Of a stretch of DNA of 64,000 nt, positions 26,441-34,125 are shown one piece after another (the stretch's first letter is position 1; each line of letters starts with the position of its first letter). This DNA comes from UBA3069 sp050633465 (GTDB lineage Bacteria; Pseudomonadota; Alphaproteobacteria; Rhodobacterales; Rhodobacteraceae), in NCBI GenBank assembly GCA_050633465.1, contig JBOEGO010000017.1, positions 124,001-188,000 of the forward strand, written 5' to 3'. The notes beneath the pieces were generated by a model, which was given only the letters and a program-made list of their open reading frames with translations, was not told the origin of the DNA and ran no database searches. A program made the translations under genes and the position numbers.

Positions 26441-27265
26441 GTGAGAAAACGCGCAGCAGATCCCGCCACAGAGGCCGTCGAGGCCGAAGCCAATGGTGAC
26501 CGCCAGTTCGTCACCGCCCTGCACCGCGGGCTGGATATTTTGCGCGCCTTCACACCCAACGACAAGGCGGGGCTGGGCAACCGTGAACTGGCTGAACGCA
26601 CCGGCCTGCCCAACTCTACCGTATCGCGGCTGACCTATACGTTGTTGAAACTGGGCTATCTGGTCTATGACGAGGGCACAGGGCGTTACCGCATGGGCAT
26701 TCCGGTTCTGGGGCTTGGCTATGCCTGCCTTGGCGGGATGAAAGTGCGCGAAACCGCACAGGTATATATGCAGCAACTGGCCGATGAATGCGGTGACGGG
26801 GTGCTGGTGGCGCTCGGCGGGCGCGACGACACGACCATGACCTATATCGCCTGCGCACGCGCATCCAAGGGCATGATTTCGCTGCAACCGAACGTGGGTT
26901 CACGGATTTCGCTGGCCCGTTCGGCGATGGGGCGCGCCTATATCGCGGGCTGTTCCGAAACCGAACGCGAACACATCATGGAACAGATCGCCGAACGCTA
27001 TCCCGATGATTACCCGCGCATGGTGGATGAAATCACCGACGCCGCCGAACAGATCCGCACCAAGGGATTTTATTCGTCTATCGGTAAATGGCAATCCGAC
27101 GTTCACGCGGTTTCTGTGCCCTATCGCGCACCACAGGGCGATGCGCCGATGCTGGCGTTCAACCTTGGCGGCCCCGCCTATATCCTGTCGCCCGAACGGC
27201 TGGAGGAAGAGCTGGGCCCGAAACTGGTGCAATTGGTCAATATGGTCAGCCGCAACGGGTATTGA
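26441..27265 (+). CDS. IclR family transcriptional regulator
   Basis: A 274-residue regulator with an N-terminal winged HTH (about 25-85: GLDILRAFTP, then NRELAERTGLPNSTVSRLTYTL) and a C-terminal ligand-binding IclR domain (about 95-265, with VGSRISLARSAMGRAYIAG). Members sense small organic acids or CoA-related metabolites and act as dimers or tetramers. The GTG start is likely; no strong Shine-Dalgarno is seen. Placed directly after an acyl-CoA ligase it is the best local candidate for regulator of the acyl-CoA genes in this window. Confidence 0.9.
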   Translation: MRKRAADPATEAVEAEANGDRQFVTALHRGLDILRAFTPNDKAGLGNRELAERTGLPNSTVSRLTYTLLKLGYLVYDEGTGRYRMGIPVLGLGYACLGGMKVRETAQVYMQQLADECGDGVLVALGGRDDTTMTYIACARASKGMISLQPNVGSRISLARSAMGRAYIAGCSETEREHIMEQIAERYPDDYPRMVDEITDAAEQIRTKGFYSSIGKWQSDVHAVSVPYRAPQGDAPMLAFNLGGPAYILSPERLEEELGPKLVQLVNMVSRNGY

Positions 27266-27293
27266 TCCCGTCGCGGCCATCGTTCATCGCGCC

Positions 27294-28265
27294 CTAGCCC
27301 GGAATCAACGCGATTTTGCCCGTTGCGCCACGGTTTAACACACGGTCCAGCACCTCGGCGGCGGTGGACAGGGGGTAACGCCCCTCGATCAGCGGTTTGA
27401 TCTGGCCCTTGGCGTACCAGCCGAACAGCTCTACCATATTATTGGCATAATCGGCGGGCTGATGGCGGGTGAAATTGCCCCAGAACACACCGACGACCGC
27501 GTATTCCTTGACCAGGGCCAGATTGATCGGAAATTTCGGGATCTCGCCGCTGGCGAAACCGATCACCAACAGCCGCCCGTTGCGCGCCATGAAACGGGTC
27601 GCCGCGTTGAACGCATCACCGCCCACCACATCATACACCACATCCGCCCCCTTGCCGCCGGTCAGGGTCTTTACCTCGTCTTTCAGGTTGTCATAACCGA
27701 TCGCCTCGTCCGCGCCTGCGTCCTTGGCCAACTGGCGCTTTTCATCAGAGGATGCCACGGCGATCACCCGCGCGCCCATGATTTTGCCGATCTGCACTGC
27801 GGCGATACCTGTCGCCCCTGCGGCCCCGAACACCACCAGTGTTTCGCCCGCTTTCAAATCGGCCCGCTGTTTCAGCGCGTGATGCGATGTGCCATAGGCC
27901 ACCATCAATGCAGTGGCATCGGCGGGGTCCATTGCGTCGGGCATGGCGAACACGCGGGCTTCTTCGACTGCGACCTTTTCGGCATATCCGCCAAGGGTGC
28001 AGATCGCCGCGACACGGTCACCGACCTTTAGCTTTTTCACATCGGGGCCGATGGAATCGACCACGCCTGCCACCTCCATTCCCGGTGTGAACGGGCGGTC
28101 GGGGCGGGATTGATACAGGCCTTGCACCAATAACCCGTCGGGATAATTCACCCCCATGGCCTCGGACCGGATGATAACTTCGCTTCCTTTGGCGGCGGGA
28201 TCGGCCACATCGCCATAAACCAGTTGATCCAATGGGGCGAAGTCGTTGCAAATGATGGCTTTCAC
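27294..28265 (-). CDS. NADPH:quinone oxidoreductase-type MDR protein
   Basis: A 323-residue zinc-free medium-chain dehydrogenase/reductase. It has the GroES-like N-terminal domain (MGVNYPDGLLVQGLY, then FTPGMEVAGVV) and the Rossmann motif FGAAGATGIAAVQIGK; no Cys/His structural-zinc cluster is present. Such proteins reduce quinones or enoyl-type substrates with NADPH. Divergent from the DmdB-like ligase across a 240-base region, and convergent with the IclR gene. Confidence 0.87.
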   Translation of the reverse strand: MKAIICNDFAPLDQLVYGDVADPAAKGSEVIIRSEAMGVNYPDGLLVQGLYQSRPDRPFTPGMEVAGVVDSIGPDVKKLKVGDRVAAICTLGGYAEKVAVEEARVFAMPDAMDPADATALMVAYGTSHHALKQRADLKAGETLVVFGAAGATGIAAVQIGKIMGARVIAVASSDEKRQLAKDAGADEAIGYDNLKDEVKTLTGGKGADVVYDVVGGDAFNAATRFMARNGRLLVIGFASGEIPKFPINLALVKEYAVVGVFWGNFTRHQPADYANNMVELFGWYAKGQIKPLIEGRYPLSTAAEVLDRVLNRGATGKIALIPG

Positions 28266-28368
28266 GGGTGTTTTCCTCCTGTCAGAACGGTCGCTGACGC
28301 TGCGCCGTTTCCCTTGCTGCGCACCTTACCTGCCCTGCGCGCCTATGCCAGTTAGAAACCCGAAATCG

Positions 28369-28404
28369 TTCCGCATTTCGCTACGTTCTTCCGCAGCGCG
28401 AAAG
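28369..28404. promoter_or_regulatory. TTCCGCA direct repeats, candidate operator
   Basis: TTCCGCA occurs at 28369-28375 and again at 28389-28395, exactly 20 bases apart (two helical turns). The second continues as TTCCGCAGCGCGAAAG, which matches TTCCGCACCGCAAAAG upstream of the fadJ-like operon at 14 of 16 positions. It lies in the divergent region between the MDR gene and the DmdB-like ligase, so it could control both. Confidence 0.5.
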
Positions 28405-28505
28405 AACCCTGCGTCACAATTTTGTGCCAATCCATGATTCAGCTTTTGAAACCGCCCGCAAAGGTCTAGCTTTTGCAGCAATCACACAGTCTACGGGAGG
28501 AGACT

Positions 28506-30152
28506 ATGCAAGGCATGATGATGCAGCAATCGCTGCTGATTTCCGATATTCTTGACTACGCCGCAGGGGCGTTCCCAACAGCCGAGATCGTCTCGGCACG
28601 GACCGAAGGGGACATCCACCGCCAGACCTATCCGCAAACCCGCGCCCGTGTGGCGCAACTGGCGCACGGGCTGCAACGTCACGGCGTGAAACTGGGTGAC
28701 CGGATCGCGACGCTGGCATGGAACGGCTATCGCCATTTCGAACTGTATTACGCGATTTCCGGCATCGGGGCCGTGTGCCACACGATCAACCCGCGCCTGT
28801 CGGCGGAACAGATGATTTATATCGTCAACCACGCCAAGGACCGGATGATTTTCGTTGATACCACATTCGTTCCGATCCTCGAGGCGCTAAAGGCACACCT
28901 GCCGGACGACATGATTTACGTGGTGATGACGGATCGCGCACATATGCCCGACACGTCCCTGCCCGGCGCCCTATGCTACGAAGAACTGCTGCACGGCGAA
29001 CCCGAAGAAATCACATGGCCCACCTTTGATGAAAACACCGCCGCTGGTCTGTGTTACACATCGGGCACAACCGGCAACCCCAAGGGCGCGCTGTATACGC
29101 ATCGTTCTAACGTGTTGCACGCGATGATGATCGCGGTGTCGCTGGCCGGCACATTCAAAGAGGGCAACAAGGTTCTGCCCGTGGTGCCGTTGTTCCACGT
29201 CAACGCATGGGGCCTGCCCTATGCCGGTCCGCTTGCCGGTCTGACGCTGGTGATGCCCGGCCCTGCGATGGATGGCCCGTCGCTGTTCAAACTGATGGAC
29301 GAAGAAGGCGTATATTCCGCATGGGGTGTGCCGACCATCTGGATGGGCCTGCTGGCCGAAATCAAGGCACAGGGGCGCAAGCCGAACGGGTTTGATGACG
29401 TGGTTGTCGGCGGGTCCGCTGCGCCGCGCTCGATGATCGAAACCTTTGAAAAGCTGGGTGTAAATGTTGGCCACGCCTGGGGCATGACCGAAATGAGCCC
29501 GGTCGGAACCCACGGTATGCTGCCCAGTCACATGGATGATTGGGACATGCAGAAACGCATCGACATGAAGGCCAAACAGGGCCGTCGCGTGTTTGGCGTG
29601 GACCTGAAAATCGTGGACGAGGACGGCAAACCCCAACCCCATGATGGTAAGGCCGTTGGCGAATTGTTTGTGCGCGGCAACACCGTTGTTTCCGGTTACT
29701 ATGAAAACGAGGAAGCGACCGCCAAAGCACTGGACGCCGAGGGCTGGTTTGGCACCGGCGACGTGGCATCAATTGACCGCGACGGGTTCCTGACCATTCA
29801 GGACCGCGCCAAGGACCTGATCAAATCGGGCGGCGAATGGATTTCGTCGATTGATCTGGAAAACGCGGCCATGGCGCATCCGGCGGTTGCCAATTGCGCC
29901 GCCATCGGCGTGCCGCATCCCAAATGGGATGAACGTCCCGTGTTGGCCGCCATTCTGGCACCGGGGGCTGAAAAACCCTCGGTTGATGAAATGCGCGCCC
30001 ATCTGGAAAAGCAGTTCGCCAAATGGCAGCTACCGGATGACGTGATCTGGGTCGATGCCCTGCCGATGACTGCGACCGGCAAGGTGTCGAAACTGAACCT
30101 GCGCAAGGAATTGGGCGATTACGTCCACCCCGAGCTGCGCGAAACCGCCTGA
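28506..30152 (+). CDS. acyl-CoA ligase, DmdB-like (3-methylmercaptopropionate-CoA ligase type)
   Basis: A 548-residue AMP-forming ligase. The N-terminus MQGMMMQQSLLISDI and the block RIATLAWNGYRHFELYY match what I know of roseobacter DmdB, which activates 3-methylthiopropionate from DMSP demethylation; close paralogues use medium-chain or branched acids. ATP site: CYTSGTTGNPKGALYTHRS; GWFGTGDVASID; catalytic Lys in TATGKVSKLNLRKEL. The ATG at 28506 follows GGGAGGAG. DmdB identity is plausible but dmdA, dmdC and dmdD are not in the window. Confidence 0.8.
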   Translation: MQGMMMQQSLLISDILDYAAGAFPTAEIVSARTEGDIHRQTYPQTRARVAQLAHGLQRHGVKLGDRIATLAWNGYRHFELYYAISGIGAVCHTINPRLSAEQMIYIVNHAKDRMIFVDTTFVPILEALKAHLPDDMIYVVMTDRAHMPDTSLPGALCYEELLHGEPEEITWPTFDENTAAGLCYTSGTTGNPKGALYTHRSNVLHAMMIAVSLAGTFKEGNKVLPVVPLFHVNAWGLPYAGPLAGLTLVMPGPAMDGPSLFKLMDEEGVYSAWGVPTIWMGLLAEIKAQGRKPNGFDDVVVGGSAAPRSMIETFEKLGVNVGHAWGMTEMSPVGTHGMLPSHMDDWDMQKRIDMKAKQGRRVFGVDLKIVDEDGKPQPHDGKAVGELFVRGNTVVSGYYENEEATAKALDAEGWFGTGDVASIDRDGFLTIQDRAKDLIKSGGEWISSIDLENAAMAHPAVANCAAIGVPHPKWDERPVLAAILAPGAEKPSVDEMRAHLEKQFAKWQLPDDVIWVDALPMTATGKVSKLNLRKELGDYVHPELRETA

Positions 30153-30185
30153 TTACTCAGGCGCGCAGCCTGCGAATGTAACCAG

Positions 30186-30216
30186 AATAGCCCCTTCCGT
30201 TTCGGTGGGGGCTATT
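30186..30216 (+). terminator. hairpin after the DmdB-like ligase
   Basis: AATAGCCCC (30186-30194) pairs with GGGGCTATT (30208-30216). It follows the ligase stop by 34 bases and faces the end of the convergent MarR gene. The U-run is short (TTGCATTTG), so termination strength is uncertain. Confidence 0.55.
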
Positions 30217-30238
30217 GCATTTGTGGCGGCCCGCTGCG

Positions 30239-30715
30239 TCAGTCGGTCTGTTCCCCTGTTACGGCCAGGGCATTGATACCAGACAACAATCGCGCCAGAT
30301 CATCCCCCCTTGCCGCCAGCTCTTCTTCGATCTGGCGCTGTGCCTTGGCCCATTCCACCGCCCCCTTGGTCAATGCGGTTTCGCCCTTGGCGGTCAGGGC
30401 CAGCACCCGTTTGCGTTTATCCTTGGCATCGGGGCTGGATGAGATCAGCCCGTCACGATCCAGCGGCACCAGCCCGCGTGACAGCGCCGATTGATCCATC
30501 TCCATCAGGTCGGCGATTTTCTGCACCGTGGGTTTGCGCAGCCCCTTGACCCATGCCAGCGTTGCCAGTTGCGAAATCGTCAACCCCTGCCCAGCCAGTG
30601 CCGCATCATAGGTGCGGATCATCCGCCGCGAGGCCCGCCGCGTGGCAAGGCAATAACACGCCCCTGTCATCAGCTCTGCCAGTTCCGGCCCGTGTTGTTC
30701 CGTAGCGTCAGACAT
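30239..30715 (-). CDS. MarR family transcriptional regulator
   Basis: A 158-residue dimeric winged-helix regulator. The HTH lies around LTISQLATLAWVKGL and VQKIADLMEMDQSALSRGL; the wing is DRDGLISSSPDAKDKRKRVL. The ATG at 30715 has GAGGAG five bases upstream; a longer open frame continues over the divergent thioesterase gene and is rejected. It faces the thioesterase gene across 77 bases holding two identical palindromes, so it very likely represses itself and that gene until an acid or CoA-type ligand binds. Confidence 0.9.
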   Translation of the reverse strand: MSDATEQHGPELAELMTGACYCLATRRASRRMIRTYDAALAGQGLTISQLATLAWVKGLRKPTVQKIADLMEMDQSALSRGLVPLDRDGLISSSPDAKDKRKRVLALTAKGETALTKGAVEWAKAQRQIEEELAARGDDLARLLSGINALAVTGEQTD

Positions 30716-30740
30716 AGTTACTCCTCGCCCCCACCTTGAC

Positions 30741-30776
30741 TCCATGCATATGCATGTGCTTCCATGCATATGCATG
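30741..30776. promoter_or_regulatory. double palindromic operator of the MarR/thioesterase promoter
   Basis: The sequence TCCATGCATATGCATG occurs twice, at 30741-30756 and 30761-30776, with a 20-base period. Each contains the perfect 12-base palindrome ATGCATATGCAT. A TTGAC element lies directly before the first copy. Two identical palindromes on the same DNA face suggest cooperative binding by two MarR dimers. Confidence 0.8.
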
Positions 30777-30792
30777 AAACGGAGGTTAGACC

Positions 30793-31287
30793 ATGTTCGA
30801 CGCAGTGCCAAGACCGGACTACAACGCCGGACGGGTGGACCTGTCGCAGATTGCAGGACTAAGCGGCCGGGCGTATCTTCAGGAATTGATGGATGGCAAC
30901 CTCCCGGCGCCGTCCATGGGCCTGACGATGAACGCCTGGCTGCACCGTCTGGATGAAGGCGAAGCGGAATTTCGCGGCGAACCCGGTGCAGGGCATTTGA
31001 ACCCGCTGGGGTTGGTGCATGGCGGTTGGGCGATGTCGCTGCTGGACAGCGCGCTTGGCTGTGCCGTTCATACCACCTGCGCCCCCGGAGAAGGGTTTGT
31101 TTCGATGGACACATCGGTGAAATTCATCCGCCCCCTGCTGCCCGACATGGGGCAGTTGCGCTGCGTCGCCACGGTGCAATCACGCGGGCGCACCATCGCC
31201 AATGTATCGGGCCAGATCGAGGACCAGAAAGGCAAATTGCTGGCGCTTGGCACATCGACCTGTTTTATCCAGAAACTGCCGGGCTAG
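30793..31287 (+). CDS. PaaI family hotdog-fold thioesterase
   Basis: A 164-residue acyl-CoA thioesterase. The hotdog motif GLVHGGWAMSLLDSALGCAV with the catalytic Asp/Ser region is clear, followed by TSVKFIRPLLPDMGQLRC. Such enzymes release dead-end acyl-CoAs to free CoA. GGAGG precedes the ATG. Divergent MarR regulator and the double palindrome upstream indicate induction by a specific metabolite. A strong terminator follows. Confidence 0.88.
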   Translation: MFDAVPRPDYNAGRVDLSQIAGLSGRAYLQELMDGNLPAPSMGLTMNAWLHRLDEGEAEFRGEPGAGHLNPLGLVHGGWAMSLLDSALGCAVHTTCAPGEGFVSMDTSVKFIRPLLPDMGQLRCVATVQSRGRTIANVSGQIEDQKGKLLALGTSTCFIQKLPG

Positions 31288-31306
31288 CCCCCCCCCGCAC
31301 AAAACA

Positions 31307-31340
31307 AAAAACCCCGCAAGGACTGGCCTGCGGGGTTTTT
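31307..31340. terminator. bidirectional Rho-independent terminator
   Basis: AAAAACCCCGCA (31307-31318) is fully complementary to TGCGGGGTTTTT (31329-31340), loop of ten bases. It works in both directions and separates the thioesterase gene (plus) from the end of the liv operon (minus). Confidence 0.9.
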
Positions 31341-31361
31341 CCGTTTCGTATCAAAGGGGCG

Positions 31362-32081
31362 TTAAACCTCCAGCCACTCCGCCCGCACATCGTCGCGGGT
31401 TTTGAATTCGGCTGGCGTGCCCTCGTATACGATTTCGCCGTGGCCCATCACATAGACGCGGTCGGCAATGCGCAACGCGATCGACAGCTTTTGTTCGACC
31501 AACAGAATGGAAACGCCGGTCTTGGCGATTTCCGCAATCATGTCACCGATCTGTTGCACGATCTTGGGTGCCAGACCTTCGGTTGGTTCGTCGATGATGA
31601 TCAGGTCCGGATCGCCCATCAGGGTCCGGCACATGGTCAACATCTGCTTTTCCCCGCCCGACAGAACGCCCGCCAGATTGTCCGCCCGCGCCCGAAGGTT
31701 GGGGAACATATCCAGCATCTGGTCAACCGAGTATTTGCCCGGATTTTTCATATCCTTGATGCCAAGGATAAGATTCTGGCGCACCGACATGCCGGGAAAA
31801 ATATCACGGCTTTCCGGCACATAACCCAGACCCATGCGGGCAATCTTGTGGCTTTCCAATCCGGAAATCGGCTGCCCCTTGAATGTGATCTCGCCGCGGG
31901 GCGCGACCTCGCCCATGATGGCCTTGGCGGTGGTGGATCGCCCCACCCCGTTGCGGCCAAGCAGCGCGATCACCTCGCCCGGCATGATCGTCATATTGAC
32001 GCCGCGCAGAACGTGGGATTTGCCATAAAAGGCGTTCAGATCCTTGACCGACAGCATCGGTTCGCTGGCTGCCTGGTTCAT
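31362..32081 (-). CDS. livF: branched-chain-type ABC transporter ATP-binding protein LivF
   Basis: A 239-residue ATPase of the HAAT importer class. Signature LSGGEKQMLTMCRTLM and Walker B IIIDEPTEGL are normal. Walker A reads GRNGVGRST: the invariant Lys is Arg, and the codon CGA is unambiguous on the minus strand. Either this site tolerates Arg or the two nucleotide sites of the LivF-LivG pair are unequal. Last gene of livK-H-M-G-F, overlapping livG by four bases, followed by a shared terminator. Confidence 0.9.
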   Translation of the reverse strand: MNQAASEPMLSVKDLNAFYGKSHVLRGVNMTIMPGEVIALLGRNGVGRSTTAKAIMGEVAPRGEITFKGQPISGLESHKIARMGLGYVPESRDIFPGMSVRQNLILGIKDMKNPGKYSVDQMLDMFPNLRARADNLAGVLSGGEKQMLTMCRTLMGDPDLIIIDEPTEGLAPKIVQQIGDMIAEIAKTGVSILLVEQKLSIALRIADRVYVMGHGEIVYEGTPAEFKTRDDVRAEWLEV

Positions 32082-32854
32082 GCTGCGCCTCCTTCTGCAT
32101 GCTCGTCTGCCTCGTCGCCCAGATAGGCTTCGCGCACTTTGGGGTCACCCCGGATTTCTTCGGGTTTGCCCGTGGCGATGATTTCGCCATAGACCAGCAC
32201 CGAAATCCGGTCGGCCATGCCAAACACCACACCCATATCATGTTCGACGATGATCAGGGTTTTGCCCTCGGTCGCCTTTTTGATCAGGGCCACGGCGCGT
32301 TCGGTTTCCGAATGCGACATGCCCGCGGTGGGTTCGTCCAACAGGATAACGTCGGCCCCGCCCGCGATGGTGATGGCAATTTCCAGCGTGCGCTGATCGG
32401 CATAGGGCAGCAAAGCCGCCGGAAGGTGCGATTTGTCCAGCAAGCCGACGCTGTCCAGAATCTCGGCCGTTTTGGCCTGCACCTCTTTCAGGTTACCGAC
32501 GTTGCGCCAGAAACTGTAACCGTATCCCATGGAATACAGCACACCACAGCGCACGTTTTCCCGCACGGTCATATTTGCGAAAATGTTGGACACCTGAAAC
32601 GACCGCGACAGGCCCATGCGGTTGATCGCATAGGGTTTGACGCCGCCGATTTCCTGACCGTTCAGGCGAACGCTGCCAGCCGTTGGCTGATAGCCGCCCG
32701 AGATCAGGTTGAACAGCGTGGATTTCCCCGCGCCGTTGGGGCCGATAATCGCGTGGCGTTCGCCTGGCGCAATGTCCAGATCCACGCCACGGATGATTTC
32801 AGCCGGACCAAAGTTTTTCTTTAGCCCCTGGATGGAAAGAGCGGGAGTGCTCAT
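32078..32854 (-). CDS. livG: branched-chain-type ABC transporter ATP-binding protein LivG
   Basis: A 258-residue ATPase with a canonical Walker A (GPNGAGKST), the LivG-typical FNLISGGYQPTAGSVRLNG, and Walker B VILLDEPTAGMSHSE. The ABC signature is atypical: around ALLPYADQRTLEIAI the usual LSGG is replaced by PYAD, a substitution common in LivG proteins, which have YGxQR there. It pairs with LivF. ATGA overlaps on both sides. Confidence 0.92.
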   Translation of the reverse strand: MSTPALSIQGLKKNFGPAEIIRGVDLDIAPGERHAIIGPNGAGKSTLFNLISGGYQPTAGSVRLNGQEIGGVKPYAINRMGLSRSFQVSNIFANMTVRENVRCGVLYSMGYGYSFWRNVGNLKEVQAKTAEILDSVGLLDKSHLPAALLPYADQRTLEIAITIAGGADVILLDEPTAGMSHSETERAVALIKKATEGKTLIIVEHDMGVVFGMADRISVLVYGEIIATGKPEEIRGDPKVREAYLGDEADEHAEGGAA

Positions 32855-34125
32855 GCGAGGACCTCCTCTGTTTCACGGTTCGCGCGACGCAGGAAATAGA
32901 TGCCCAGTGCCAGCGGCACAGTGATCAACACCCATGTCAACGGATTGCCAAAGTTAAGGTGCATGCCGAAGGGTTCAAATGTTTCGCCAAACCCGTTGGA
33001 CCAACGGACTGATACTTCGATCAATGTCATAAGCCCGAGGAAGACAAGGATAGACCCCAGCAATTGCATGGCCCATTTTCCGGCCACTTCGCCAAAGGAT
33101 CCATTGCCGATCGCCCCTGTCAAACCGAACAGAATTCCCGACAGGCCGCGCGGTGCATACATCACGATCAGCATGAACAGCACGCCCAGATACAACAACC
33201 ATGCTTCGGTGAAATCCGACAGCATCGACTGCATATAGGTCAGCACGATGGCGCCAATGATCGGGCCAGCGAAATAGGTGATCCCGCCGATATAGGCCAT
33301 CAGCAACACGAAACCCGATGGAACCAGCGACACCGCTTCGGGTGTGAAGATTTCAAAATAGACCCCTGCCATGCCACCGGCCAGACCGGCAAATGCACCT
33401 GCAAAGATGAACACCAGATAGCGCACGCGCTGCGGATCATAGCCCACGAATTCCACCCGTTCGGGGTTGTCGCGGGTTGCTTCGGACATTTTGCCAAGCG
33501 GGGTGCGGGTAAAGGCATACATGCCCGCCACACCGACAACCAGCCAGAAGGCGATGAACCAATACACGTCCGAAACCGGCCCCATGGAAAGGCCAAACAA
33601 TTCCGGCCCGTTCATGCGGTCACCTGAAATGCCTTCTTCGCCACCAAAGATCGAATTGAACATGAAACCCGCAGCCGCAATCAGTTCGGCCACACCAAGG
33701 GAAATCATGGCAAAGGGCGTGCCAGCACGGCGGCACGACGGCCAACCGATAATAGCACCCGCCAGGGCGCCACCGGCAAAACCGATGATCGGCAGGCCGA
33801 ACACAGGATAACTGGCCCAGAACCCGCCATCGGCGTGTTCAATGGCGCGCATCGCGTGCATGGCAGCATAGCCACCCAGCCCGAAATACACCGCATGCCC
33901 AAAGGACAGCAGCCCGCCCCGCCCAAGCAGCATGTTATAGCTGAGGGCGAAAACGATATTGATCCCCATCACGCTGAGCAGCGCGTAAACCGTGCGGGAC
34001 GGCCCGAAAAGGGGGATAACAGCCACGATAATGGCCAGCACGATAATGGGTAGCACCCGCTGGCGGAACTTCTGGCCACCAGTAGGCGCGAGGTTCGCGT
34101 TTGTTTGTGCGATAGAATTGTTCAC
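32851..34125 (-). CDS. livM: branched-chain-type ABC transporter permease LivM, C-terminally extended
   Basis: A 424-residue membrane protein. The core (about 30-320) has the LivM landmarks SYNMLLGRGGLLSFGHAVYF and the EAA-like TPLGKMSEATRDNPERVEFV, and usually ends near MYAPRGLSG. Here about 100 further residues follow with two extra hydrophobic helices (LLGSILVFLGLMTLIEV and WVLITVPLALGIYFL). Start is GTG overlapping the livH stop (GTGA). The extension may mark a substrate subclass. Confidence 0.9.
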   Translation of the reverse strand: MNNSIAQTNANLAPTGGQKFRQRVLPIIVLAIIVAVIPLFGPSRTVYALLSVMGINIVFALSYNMLLGRGGLLSFGHAVYFGLGGYAAMHAMRAIEHADGGFWASYPVFGLPIIGFAGGALAGAIIGWPSCRRAGTPFAMISLGVAELIAAAGFMFNSIFGGEEGISGDRMNGPELFGLSMGPVSDVYWFIAFWLVVGVAGMYAFTRTPLGKMSEATRDNPERVEFVGYDPQRVRYLVFIFAGAFAGLAGGMAGVYFEIFTPEAVSLVPSGFVLLMAYIGGITYFAGPIIGAIVLTYMQSMLSDFTEAWLLYLGVLFMLIVMYAPRGLSGILFGLTGAIGNGSFGEVAGKWAMQLLGSILVFLGLMTLIEVSVRWSNGFGETFEPFGMHLNFGNPLTWVLITVPLALGIYFLRRANRETEEVLA

